From positions 48,445 to 54,680 of the forward strand of contig DBCG01000057.1 of the NCBI GenBank assembly GCA_002292945.1: a stretch of 6,236 nt of DNA. Reading direction: 5' to 3'. This stretch comes from Proteobacteria bacterium UBA964. Lineage in GTDB: Bacteria > Pseudomonadota > Gammaproteobacteria > Steroidobacterales > Steroidobacteraceae. A model generated the notes under the pieces. The model saw only the letters and a list, made by a program, of their open reading frames with translations. It was not told the origin of the DNA and did no database searches. This document shows, piece after piece, positions 1 to 6,236 of this stretch; the first letter of the stretch is position 1; every line of letters starts with the position of its first letter. The translations under genes were made by a program, and so were the position numbers.

Positions 1-162
1 GAGCCGCTCGCGCGCGCCGCGCACGGACTCGGCGGCGCGCTCACGCGCCTCGGCGGCACGCTCGCCGACCAGACCGGAGGTCTCGCGCAGCAAAGATTCC
101 GCGTCCTCCACGACCCGTCGAAGGTCATCCAGGATACGGTCGGAGTCGGGGGTGGTGTGCAT
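1..162 (-). CDS. DUF883 (ElaB/YqjD-like) family protein, N-terminal part, cut by window edge
   Basis: The first 54 residues are visible; the C-terminus lies beyond the left edge. The protein begins MHTTPDSDRILDDLRRVVED and continues into an Ala/Glu/Arg-rich amphipathic helix with the repeated pattern AAEARERAAE. That organisation is typical of the DUF883 family, about 100 residues long, in which a charged helical N-terminus precedes one C-terminal transmembrane helix. E. coli ElaB and YqjD are inner-membrane proteins of this type, and YqjD has been linked to ribosome association in stationary phase. The membrane segment would be outside the window, so it is not seen. The start at 162 is preferred because GGAGG (172-168) sits 5 bases upstream; an in-frame ATG at 174 would add MEDS but has no ribosome binding site of its own. 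The gene lies downstream of the NamZ-like gene on the same strand, 47 bases away, so it could be a separate unit or an operon tail. The family call is by composition and pattern. Confidence 0.72.
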   Translation of the reverse strand, partial: MHTTPDSDRILDDLRRVVEDAESLLRETSGLVGERAAEARERAAESVRGARERL

Positions 163-167
163 GCTGT

Positions 168-172
168 CCTCC
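168..172 (-). promoter_or_regulatory. Shine-Dalgarno GGAGG that decides the DUF883 start
   Basis: Read on the minus strand, GGAGG lies 5 bases before the ATG at 162 and overlaps the last base of an alternative in-frame ATG at 174. This placement favours initiation at 162 over 174. Confidence 0.6.
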
Positions 173-189
173 ATGTCGGCGGATGTGCC

Positions 190-205
190 GTCAAAACCTT
201 TTGAC
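190..205. repeat. Perfect inverted repeat GTCAAAA-CC-TTTTGAC upstream of DUF883 gene
   Basis: Two 7-base arms (190-196 and 199-205) flank a 2-base centre, in an AT-rich patch inside otherwise very GC-rich DNA. It lies 28-43 bases upstream of the DUF883 start and just after the stop of the NamZ-like gene. A 2-base loop and no U-tract argue against a rho-independent terminator. The two-fold symmetry, spacing and position fit a binding site for a dimeric regulator near the DUF883 promoter, but no regulator family is recognised. The TTTTGAC arm contains a TTGAC that could be part of a -35 box, although no good -10 box was found at the right distance. Confidence 0.4.
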
Positions 206-209
206 CATC

Positions 210-1439
210 CTAGCCTGCGAGGGTTCCCGCCGTCAGGACATCCGCATTGGCACGCCGCCACGCCGCCTCGTCGACACGCGCCAGCGCATCGAGGTCGCCC
301 GGCTCGGCGGCCGGGTCGTCGACCCACTCTCGCAAGAGCGTACCGCCGTTGATGACATCGATCGCAAGACGCGTCGTCTCATATTCGTAGGGGAAATCCC
401 GCCACAATGGATAATCAGGCCGCAGCCGCCGCAAGGCCTTGAAGGCCAGCGCCTGCAGGCGCCAAGGGCGGAACGCCGCGGGGTCGTAGACCGGGTCGTC
501 CGTGTGCACCTGCACGCCCGCGCAGAGCTTGCCCGCGTATTTGTGGAAGGTCGGCTCGAACCAGCAGGGGCGCAACCGGCAACCTGCCAGCCAATCGGGG
601 GCGAGCCGCGCCATCTCGCCGAGCAGCACCGACGCATCGAGATCGGGCGCACCGAAGAGTTCGAGCGGCCGGGTCGTGCCGCGCCCTTCAGAGAGGGTCG
701 TACCCTCGAGCATCACCGTACCCGCATAGGCGCGCGCCATATAGACATTCGGCGCGTTGGGGCTGGGGTTGACCCAGCTGCGCTCGCCGAGCGGCCAACC
801 AAATCCGGGGGCGGCGTGCGGGTCCCAGCCCCGCATCGGCACCACCACGAGCTCGACATCGATGCGGCACTCGCGCAAGAACCAGCGCGCCATCTCGCCC
901 ATCGTCAGCCCGTGCCGCATCGGCATCGGGCCCGCGCCGACGAAGCTCTCCCAACCCGGCCGTAGCGCAAGGCCTTCCACCTCCCGTCCGGCCGGATTCG
1001 GACGGTCGAGCACCCACACGGCCTTGCCGAGGCGGCCGCAGGCCTCGAGGACATAGCGCAGCGTGGTGATGAAGGTGTAGATGCGGCAGCCGAGGTCCTG
1101 CAGATCGACGAGCAGCACATCGCAATGCTCCAGCATCGCGTCGGTGGGACGGCGCACCGTACCGTACAGGCTGAACACGGGGATGCCGAGCGCGGGGTCG
1201 AGGAAATCCTCGGACTCGACCATGTTGTCCTGCTTGTCGCCGCGCAAGCCGTGCTGCGGACCGAAGGCCGCCGTCACCCGTAGCCCGGGCGTGGCGGCCA
1301 AGGCATCCAAAGAATGACGCCAGTCGGCGGTCATGGACGCCGGGTGCGCGAGCAGACCGAGCCGTCGTCCGACAAGCGGTGCGCGCAACGCCGGATCGGC
1401 GAGCAGCCGATCGATGCCGAAGAGGATCCCGCGTGTCAG
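210..1439 (-). CDS. DUF1343 / NamZ-type exo-beta-N-acetylmuramidase family protein (GH171-like)
   Basis: This 409-residue protein shows DUF1343 motifs throughout: the GIDRLL opening (8-13), FGPQHG (59-64), GIPVFSLYG (85-93), VDLQDLGCRIYTF (111-123), DRPNP (145-149), HGLTMGE (176-182), PSPNAP (225-230) and EGTTLSEGRGTTRPLE (245-260). Characterised NamZ enzymes release N-acetylmuramic acid from the non-reducing end of peptidoglycan fragments, using a Rossmann-like N-terminal and a beta-rich C-terminal domain. Many family members have PEHG where this has PQHG (Gln62), so activity is not guaranteed. No signal peptide is visible, suggesting a cytoplasmic protein. The start is inferred as CTG at 1439-1437. 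It follows GGAGG by 7 bases, overlaps the upstream TGA as CTGA, and is the only choice that keeps the GIDRLL opening. Alternatives are TTG at 1388 (residue 18) or ATG at 1334 (residue 36), both cutting into conserved sequence. It is the last gene of the three-gene operon. The family is certain; the exact substrate is not. Confidence 0.93.
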   Translation of the reverse strand: MTRGILFGIDRLLADPALRAPLVGRRLGLLAHPASMTADWRHSLDALAATPGLRVTAAFGPQHGLRGDKQDNMVESEDFLDPALGIPVFSLYGTVRRPTDAMLEHCDVLLVDLQDLGCRIYTFITTLRYVLEACGRLGKAVWVLDRPNPAGREVEGLALRPGWESFVGAGPMPMRHGLTMGEMARWFLRECRIDVELVVVPMRGWDPHAAPGFGWPLGERSWVNPSPNAPNVYMARAYAGTVMLEGTTLSEGRGTTRPLELFGAPDLDASVLLGEMARLAPDWLAGCRLRPCWFEPTFHKYAGKLCAGVQVHTDDPVYDPAAFRPWRLQALAFKALRRLRPDYPLWRDFPYEYETTRLAIDVINGGTLLREWVDDPAAEPGDLDALARVDEAAWRRANADVLTAGTLAG

Positions 1440-2020
1440 AAAAAGTCCTCCGGGACGCTGATCCCGCCGACGAAGCCGGCGCGATCGTGGAACTCCGGCT
1501 GCGCCTGAGGATGGGCGAGCGACCAGTAGCTGAGCCCGAGGTGGGTCTCGAGCACCATCGTGATGCCGGCCTGCCAGGTGAGCGCCGAGTCCTTGCGCCA
1601 CAGGGAGCGCAACGCCGCATGCGGAACCGTGGCGAGCAGGCGGGTCGCGCCCTCGCCCGGCAGGATCCGCACCTCGGGGGTTTGCCCGATCCAATCGTGG
1701 TTGCGGACGCCTGTCCGGTAGCCGTCGAACGCATAGGCCGCCCAATCGCCGGACGGGGCGAAGTTGAACTCGAGATAGGACGGGTCGCCCGGCACCCCGA
1801 GGAAGAGCTCGCCACAGGTCCCCTTCCAAAGAAAATCTTGCGCAGCGGGGGTCTCGCTGCGCGGCGCCAGCACCAACCGGCCTGCCGGCACCCCCATCGT
1901 GTACTCGAGCAGCAGTCCGCCCGGCGACCATCGCGTCACGACCTCGATGTGCCATCCCGCAGGCACCGGTTGGCTGCGGTGCGCCGTCAGCACATGCCGC
2001 AGCGGCTTCTCGGCGCTCAT
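1436..2020 (-). CDS. DOMON-like domain protein
   Basis: This 194-residue protein begins MSAEKPLRHVL and ends in PEDFF. Recognisable stretches are DFLWKGTCGELFLG (62-75), YLEFNFAPSGDWAAYAF (82-98) and SYWSLAHPQAQPEFHD (164-179). Alternating hydrophobic strands suggest a beta-sandwich. The pattern matches small proteins annotated as DOMON-like; DOMON folds bind haem or sugars, and no ligand can be assigned here. There is no signal peptide or membrane segment, so a cytoplasmic location is likely. The start at 2020 overlaps the methyltransferase stop by four bases (ATGA), and the stop overlaps the NamZ-like start as CTGA, so translation is probably coupled across all three genes. Its own ribosome binding site is weak (a GGGG run 8 bases upstream). 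The frame stays open upstream to an ATG at 2170, but that would lie inside the methyltransferase and read as non-conserved Arg/Ala-rich sequence. A role in binding a muropeptide or sugar for the neighbouring enzyme is an inference from context. Confidence 0.82.
   Translation of the reverse strand: MSAEKPLRHVLTAHRSQPVPAGWHIEVVTRWSPGGLLLEYTMGVPAGRLVLAPRSETPAAQDFLWKGTCGELFLGVPGDPSYLEFNFAPSGDWAAYAFDGYRTGVRNHDWIGQTPEVRILPGEGATRLLATVPHAALRSLWRKDSALTWQAGITMVLETHLGLSYWSLAHPQAQPEFHDRAGFVGGISVPEDFF
1447..1451 (-). promoter_or_regulatory. Shine-Dalgarno GGAGG supporting a CTG start of the NamZ-like gene
   Basis: On the minus strand, GGAGG is followed by a 7-base spacer (ACTTTTT) and then CTG at 1439, within the last codons of the DOMON-like gene. 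It is the clearest ribosome binding site in the operon, and no ATG, GTG or TTG lies at a suitable distance, so it points to CTG as the initiation codon. Confidence 0.6.
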
Positions 2021-2880
2021 GGTCTGCGCCCCGCGACCACCGGCAACTGCCACACCGCGTAGCCTTTCGGATCGCGCAGCGTCGCGATCGAGGCATCGAA
2101 CAGCGCGCTGACCTGCGCAAGCGGCAACGCCGAGCTCGCCGCCAACACCGGCGCATAGCCGTCGCGCCAAGACTCGATGATGCCGGCCAGGACCTCCCGC
2201 GGCACGCGCTCGGTGTCGAGCACGAGGTATTGGATGCTCACATGCGCGAAGCCGAGCTCACGCAGCATCGGCAAGGTCCGTCGACCGACCCGCGCATCGG
2301 TGCCGGTGAGACGAGTGTGCTCGACCACCGCACCGGTCCACAGACGATCGGGATCGAGCCCGTCCCGCGGCGGGAACTGCAGCATCCCGTAATCCTCGGA
2401 GACGACATGCAGCCAACCGCCCGGGCGCAAGACCCGCCGGCACTCGGCGAGCACCGCCTCGGGATCGGGCAGCAACTGCGTGAGGTGGCGACAGGCGACG
2501 AGATCGAAGTGCCCATCCGGAAAACGCAGCGCGCGGCCGTCTCCGACCTCGAACATGGGGCGCGGCCCGCCCGTCGCGACCGGGGCGCCGCTGAGGCGGT
2601 CTGCGGCCTCCACCATCGAGGGGAGCAGGTCCACCCCGATGACCTCGGCGGCCCCTGGAAAGAGCCCTGATAGCCTGCGCGTGGCCTCACCGGTACCGCA
2701 GCCAAGATCGAGGATCCGTGCGCCGGCGGGCAACGCGTAGCGGGCGTAGAGCCGTGACTCCTGGGGCCACGCCGCCTCGGCCTGGAATCGCAGGGTGCGG
2801 ATCATCGCCGGATCGGCCATCTGCGCCGCCTGCGGGTGGGCAGGGTCGATGCCCTCGAGGACCGATGCAGCGGCGGTCAT
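2017..2880 (-). CDS. Class I SAM-dependent methyltransferase (Methyltransf_11/25 type)
   Basis: This 287-residue protein has the classical Rossmann methyltransferase motifs. Motif I is ILDLGCGTG (56-64), which binds S-adenosylmethionine. VIGVDLLPSMV (80-90) carries the acidic Asp84 expected to contact the ribose. GDGRALRFPDGHFDLV (113-128) supplies the adenine-contacting Asp and motif IV region. RVLRPGGWLHVVSEDYG (149-165) is the post-motif helix and strand. A C-terminal region of about 100 residues, ending YAVWQLPVVAGRRP, probably forms the substrate cap. The substrate is unknown. It is the first gene of the operon and overlaps the DOMON-like start (ATGA). ATG at 2880 is chosen because MTAAASVLEGIDPAHP reads as a normal N-terminus; ATG at 2907 would add nine residues (MPLLPAERS), and neither has a strong ribosome binding site. 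The reading frame remains open far upstream, opposite the plus-strand oxidoreductase, but that extension is antisense shadow. The family is certain; the start is moderately sure. Confidence 0.9.
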   Translation of the reverse strand: MTAAASVLEGIDPAHPQAAQMADPAMIRTLRFQAEAAWPQESRLYARYALPAGARILDLGCGTGEATRRLSGLFPGAAEVIGVDLLPSMVEAADRLSGAPVATGGPRPMFEVGDGRALRFPDGHFDLVACRHLTQLLPDPEAVLAECRRVLRPGGWLHVVSEDYGMLQFPPRDGLDPDRLWTGAVVEHTRLTGTDARVGRRTLPMLRELGFAHVSIQYLVLDTERVPREVLAGIIESWRDGYAPVLAASSALPLAQVSALFDASIATLRDPKGYAVWQLPVVAGRRP

Positions 2881-2973
2881 GGACCGCTCGGCGGGGAGCA
2901 GGGGCATGTCATGGTGCGCAAATGATAGGGGAACAATGGGAGAATGGGCATCCACCTGTGACGCTCCCGCCGC
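2881..2973. promoter_or_regulatory. Divergent intergenic region between the methyltransferase operon and the DUF3683 gene
   Basis: These 93 bases separate two gene starts pointing away from each other, so they should hold both promoters. The centre (about 2917-2946) is noticeably richer in A/T than the flanks. On the minus strand, TATCAT (2927-2922) is a reasonable -10 box, five of six bases matching TATAAT, but the hexamer 17 bases upstream (TGCCCA) is a poor -35. A start from this box would fall near 2915, leaving a leader of about 35 bases for ATG 2880. No convincing sigma-70 pair was found for the plus strand. No clear operator palindrome, riboswitch or terminator is visible. A very short plus-strand reading frame at 2944-2961 (MGIHL then stop) precedes the DUF3683 start. 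Confidence 0.35.
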
Positions 2974-5900
2974 ATGAACGCCCTCGCCTCTGAACTGCCG
3001 TTGTTCGCCCCACCGGAAAGCGCTGCGCCGCGCATCCGCGAGATCCCGTACAACTACACCTCTTTTTCGGACCGCGAGATCGTCATCCGCCTGCTCGGTG
3101 CCGATGCTTGGACGATGCTCGATGAGCTGCGAGGCGAACGACGCACCGGCCGCTCTGCGCGCATGCTCTATGAAGTCCTCGGCGACATCTGGGCGGTACA
3201 GCGCAACCCTTATCTCGAGGATGACCTGCTCGACAACCCGCGACGCCGTCGGCTCCTCATCGAGGCGCTCGGACACCGGCTCGGCGAGATCGACAAGCGC
3301 CGCGACCCCGACCTCAGCGCGCTCGAGCGCGAGCGCGACCGCAAGGTCGGCGAGCTGCTCGCTGCGGCACGCCGCGCGGTGGTCGATTTCGACGAGGGCT
3401 TCGACCGCACCCGTCGCCTGCGCGATCAGGCGCGGCGCCGGTTGCGTCGCCACACCCGCAGCGATGCCATCGCCTTCGATGCTTTCGCGCGCGTCTCGCA
3501 TGTCACCGACGCCACCGATTGGCGCGTGGAGTACCCGTTCGTCGTCATCAGCCCCGATGCCGAAGATGAGATCCCTGGGATCGTGCGCGCCTGCATCGAG
3601 CTCGGGTTGACCATCGTGCCGCGCGGCGGCGGTACCGGCTACACGGGCGGCGCGATCCCACTGACACCGTTGTCGGCGGTCATCAACACCGAGAAGCTCG
3701 AACGGGTCTCCGAGGTCGAGCATGTCGCACTGCCAGGCGGCGCGGGCGACGCTCTCGCCGGTCGCGCCGTGCCCACCGTCTTCTCGGAGGCGGGCGTTGT
3801 GACCAAGCGCGTGGCCGAGGCCGCCGAACGGGCCGGCTTCGTGTTCGCAGTCGATCCCACCTCCATGGACGCCTGCTGCATCGGCGGCAACATCGCCATG
3901 AACGCGGGCGGCAAGAAAGCCGTGCTCTGGGGCACCGCGGTCGACAACCTCGCCTGGTGGCGCATGGTCGACCCGCAGGGCGACTGGCTCGAGGTCGAGC
4001 GCATCGGCCACAACCTCGGCAAGCTCCACGACGCGCGCGAGGTCACCTGGCGCCTCACCTGGAAGGACGGCCGTTCCCCGGCAGCGAGTGCGCGCGTGCT
4101 GCGCACCGAGACGCTGGTGATGGCGGGCTCGGCGTTCCGCAAGGCCGGTCTCGGCAAGGATGTCACCGACAAGTTCTTGGGCGGCCTGCCCGGCGTGCAG
4201 AAAGAAGGCTGCGACGGCCTGATCACCGCAGCGCGCTGGGTGGTGCATCACATGCCGCGGCACATGCGTACGGTCTGCCTCGAATTCTTCGGCGAAGCGC
4301 GCGAGGCGATCCCCTCGATCGTCGAGATCATCGGTCGCCTCGACGCCGCGGACCGTGCCGACGGCGTCAAGCTCGCGGGGCTCGAGCACCTCGATGAGCG
4401 CTACCTCAAGGCGGTCGGCTACGTCACCAAGAGCAAGCGCGGCGCGTTGCCCAAGATGGTGTTGATCGGCGACATCGTCGGCGAAGATGACGCCGCCGTG
4501 GCGCGCGCCACCAGCGAGACCGTCCGCATCGCCAACGGCCGCGGCGGCGAGGGCTTCATCGCCGTCGGTGCCGACGCACGCAGGAAGTTCTGGCTCGACC
4601 GCGCACGCACCGCCGCGATCGCCAAACACACCAACGCCTTCAAGATCAACGAAGACGTGGTCATCCCGCTGCCGCGTCTCGGGGACTACACCGACGCCAT
4701 CGAACGCATCAACATCGAGCTCTCGATCGCCAACAAGCTGCGTCTTGCCGACGCGCTCGAGGAGTTCCTGCGCGGCCCGCTCAAGCCCGGCAAGACCGGA
4801 GACGCCGAGCTCGACGCGCTGTCGCGCGAGGAGATCCTGGGCGACCGCCCGGCCAGGGCGCTGCGCCTCGTCGCAGAGGTGCGCGACCATTGGTCCGATC
4901 TGCTGCACCGGCTCGACGATCCGGCGCTCTTCGCGCGCCTGCAGGACCGCTCGCTGCGGGTGTCCTGGAAGCGCGAACTGCGCGATCCGCTCGCCGCGCT
5001 GTTCGCCGGCGACGCTTACGCACCGATCCGCGCCGAAGCCGCCGCCATCCATCGACGCGTGCTCAAGGGCCGCGTCTGGGTGGCGCTGCACATGCACGCG
5101 GGCGATGGCAACGTGCACACCAACATCCCGGTCAACTCCGACGACTACCTGATGCTGCAAGAGGCGAACGCCGCGGTGGCGCGCATCATGCGCATCGCCC
5201 GCGATCTCGGCGGCGTGATCTCCGGCGAACACGGCATCGGCATCACCAAGCTCGAATTCCTCACCGAGGACGAGACGGCCGAACTGCGCGCCTACAAATC
5301 GCGCATCGACCCCGACGGCCGCTTCAACAAGGGCAAGCTGCTGCCGGGTGGCGATCTCACACGCGCCTACACGCCGAGCTTCAACCTGCTCGGACACGAG
5401 TCGCTGATCATGCAGCAGTCCGACATCAGCTCGATCTCGGGCGCGATCAAGGACTGCCTGCGCTGCGGCAAGTGCAAGCCCGTCTGCGCGACGCATGTGC
5501 CGCGCGCCAACCTTTTCTATAGCCCGCGCAACAAGATCCTCGCGACCTCGCTGCTGATCGAGGCTTTCCTCTACGAGGAGCAGACCCGCCGCGGCGTATC
5601 CATCCGGCATTGGGAAGAGTTCGGCGATGTCGCGGACCACTGCACCGTGTGCCACAAGTGCGAGAAACCCTGCCCGGTCGACATCGACTTCGGCGAGGTC
5701 ACCATGGCGATGCGCGACCTGCTGCGCCGCATGGGCAAGAAGCGTTTCAATGCAGGCAGCGCAGCCTCGATGGCGTTCCTGAACGCCACGAACCCCGAGA
5801 CCATCAAGGTCCTGCGCAAGGGCCTCATCGAGTGGGGCTTCAAGGCCCAGCGGCTCGGGCACCAAGTGCTCAAGGGTTTTGCGAGGCCGCAGACGAAGAC

Positions 5901-6236
5901 GCCGCCCGCCACCACCGGCAAGGCGCCGATCCGCGAACAGGTCGTGCACTTCGTGAACCGCCGCATGCCCTCAGGCGTACCCAAGAAGACCGCGCGCGCC
6001 CTCCTCGACATCGAGGACAAGGACTATGTGCCGGTGATCCGCGACCCGAAGGCGACCACGCCCGAAGCGGAGGCCGTGTTCTATTTCCCGGGCTGCGGAT
6101 CGGAACGGCTCTTCTCGCAGGTGGGTCTCGCCACACAGGCGATGCTGTGGAGCGTGGGGGTACAGACCGTGCTGCCACCCGGATATCTTTGCTGTGGCTA
6201 TCCGCAACGCGGTTCCGGCGACTTCGCCAAGGCCGA
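2974..6236 (+). CDS. DUF3683 FAD-linked oxidase / [4Fe-4S] / CCG-domain oxidoreductase, C-terminus cut by window edge
   Basis: 1087 codons are visible with no stop. Residues 1-90 carry the DUF3683 region ([19 protein letters not shown], then [14 protein letters not shown]), followed by a highly charged helical linker (about 90-165). The FAD-binding domain begins near 187, with [12 protein letters not shown] (216-227) and the GGN segment [13 protein letters not shown] (302-314). The FAD-oxidase C-terminal domain shows [12 protein letters not shown] (706-717) and SGEHGIG (750-756). Two ferredoxin-like motifs follow: Cys828/831/834/838 and Cys890/893/896/900. The cysteine-rich CCG domain opens with [10 protein letters not shown] (1038-1047) and [12 protein letters not shown] (1072-1083). 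This order resembles GlcD fused to GlcF, or E. coli YdiJ (D-2-hydroxyglutarate dehydrogenase), so oxidation of a 2-hydroxyacid with electron flow through Fe-S clusters is inferred; the substrate is unknown. No signal peptide or transmembrane segment is visible. An in-frame TGA at 2959-2961 fixes ATG 2974 as the earliest start; no good Shine-Dalgarno precedes it. Beta- and gammaproteobacterial homologues of this architecture are commonly about 1300 residues. Confidence 0.93.
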   Translation, partial: MNALASELPLFAPPESAAPRIREIPYNYTSFSDREIVIRLLGADAWTMLDELRGERRTGRSARMLYEVLGDIWAVQRNPYLEDDLLDNPRRRRLLIEALGHRLGEIDKRRDPDLSALERERDRKVGELLAAARRAVVDFDEGFDRTRRLRDQARRRLRRHTRSDAIAFDAFARVSHVTDATDWRVEYPFVVISPDAEDEIPGIVRACIELGLTIVPRGGGTGYTGGAIPLTPLSAVINTEKLERVSEVEHVALPGGAGDALAGRAVPTVFSEAGVVTKRVAEAAERAGFVFAVDPTSMDACCIGGNIAMNAGGKKAVLWGTAVDNLAWWRMVDPQGDWLEVERIGHNLGKLHDAREVTWRLTWKDGRSPAASARVLRTETLVMAGSAFRKAGLGKDVTDKFLGGLPGVQKEGCDGLITAARWVVHHMPRHMRTVCLEFFGEAREAIPSIVEIIGRLDAADRADGVKLAGLEHLDERYLKAVGYVTKSKRGALPKMVLIGDIVGEDDAAVARATSETVRIANGRGGEGFIAVGADARRKFWLDRARTAAIAKHTNAFKINEDVVIPLPRLGDYTDAIERINIELSIANKLRLADALEEFLRGPLKPGKTGDAELDALSREEILGDRPARALRLVAEVRDHWSDLLHRLDDPALFARLQDRSLRVSWKRELRDPLAALFAGDAYAPIRAEAAAIHRRVLKGRVWVALHMHAGDGNVHTNIPVNSDDYLMLQEANAAVARIMRIARDLGGVISGEHGIGITKLEFLTEDETAELRAYKSRIDPDGRFNKGKLLPGGDLTRAYTPSFNLLGHESLIMQQSDISSISGAIKDCLRCGKCKPVCATHVPRANLFYSPRNKILATSLLIEAFLYEEQTRRGVSIRHWEEFGDVADHCTVCHKCEKPCPVDIDFGEVTMAMRDLLRRMGKKRFNAGSAASMAFLNATNPETIKVLRKGLIEWGFKAQRLGHQVLKGFARPQTKTPPATTGKAPIREQVVHFVNRRMPSGVPKKTARALLDIEDKDYVPVIRDPKATTPEAEAVFYFPGCGSERLFSQVGLATQAMLWSVGVQTVLPPGYLCCGYPQRGSGDFAKA

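Noticed and set aside
190..205. Inverted repeat considered as a rho-independent terminator for the NamZ operon.
   Set aside because: The loop is only 2 bases, the stem is AT-rich and no T-run follows on the minus strand, so a stable terminator hairpin is unlikely.
183..965. Plus-strand 260-codon open frame opposite the NamZ-like gene.
   Set aside because: It is Arg/Pro/His-rich with no motif and lies antisense to a gene with clear DUF1343 motifs; it is a GC-bias shadow.
1379..2062. Plus-strand 227-codon open frame opposite the DOMON-like gene.
   Set aside because: The composition is that of an antisense shadow, there is no ribosome binding site, and the minus-strand gene in the same place has coupled start/stop overlaps on both ends.
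2944..2961. Five-codon plus-strand frame (MGIHL) before the oxidoreductase, considered as a regulatory leader peptide.
   Set aside because: It has no repeated regulatory codons and no attenuator-like hairpins; the GGGAG-like sequence directly abuts its ATG. It is most likely chance, although its in-frame TGA usefully fixes the downstream start.
4890..5522. Plus-strand 210-codon open frame inside the oxidoreductase in another frame.
   Set aside because: It is Arg/Ala-rich shadow translation overlapping the [12 protein letters not shown] and SGEHGIG motifs of the true frame.
2881..5949. Minus-strand reading frame open for about 3.07 kb upstream of the methyltransferase, opposite the oxidoreductase gene.
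   Set aside because: The plus-strand gene has unmistakable FAD and Fe-S motifs in every section. The antisense translation is low-complexity Asp/Val/Ala/Arg/His-rich sequence with no recognisable domain. Long antisense open frames are expected in high-GC DNA because stop codons are rare there.

Overview
The window is GC-rich, roughly two thirds G+C by eye. All coding frames carry the strong G/C third-position bias of a high-GC Proteobacterium, and the gene content fits a beta- or gammaproteobacterium: a DUF3683 FAD/Fe-S oxidoreductase, a DUF883 (ElaB/YqjD-like) protein, and a DOMON-like gene next to a DUF1343 gene. Genus cannot be assigned from sequence reading alone. No rRNA, tRNA, insertion sequence, CRISPR array or phage gene was seen.

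Layout. Positions 1-162 (minus) hold the N-terminal part of a DUF883-family gene that runs off the left edge. A 47-base gap (163-209) contains a perfect 7-bp inverted repeat. From 2880 down to 210 (minus) lies a tightly packed three-gene operon: a class I SAM-dependent methyltransferase (2017-2880), a DOMON-like domain protein (1436-2020), and a DUF1343/NamZ-type exo-N-acetylmuramidase family protein (210-1439). Each junction is a 4-base stop/start overlap: ATGA between the first two genes, and apparently CTGA between the second and third, which implies a CTG initiation codon for the NamZ-like gene. A 93-base divergent intergenic region (2881-2973) separates this operon from a very large plus-strand gene (2974 to beyond 6236). 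That gene encodes a DUF3683 / FAD-linked oxidase / double [4Fe-4S] / cysteine-rich (CCG) fusion, truncated by the right edge.

How the genes may work together. The DUF3683 protein resembles GlcD+GlcF or YdiJ-type 2-hydroxyacid dehydrogenases in one chain: FAD takes electrons from an organic acid and passes them through Fe-S clusters to an acceptor. The divergent operon has a possible cell-wall sugar theme, pairing a NamZ-family protein with a possible ligand-binding DOMON-like protein. Neither has a visible signal peptide, so action in the cytoplasm on imported or recycled wall fragments is an inference. The methyltransferase substrate is unknown. The sequence gives no firm evidence that the two transcription units share a pathway. 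The window looks mostly like ordinary chromosome; the points of most interest are the CTG start, the coupled methyltransferase/DOMON/NamZ cassette, and the Glu-to-Gln variant in the NamZ-like protein.
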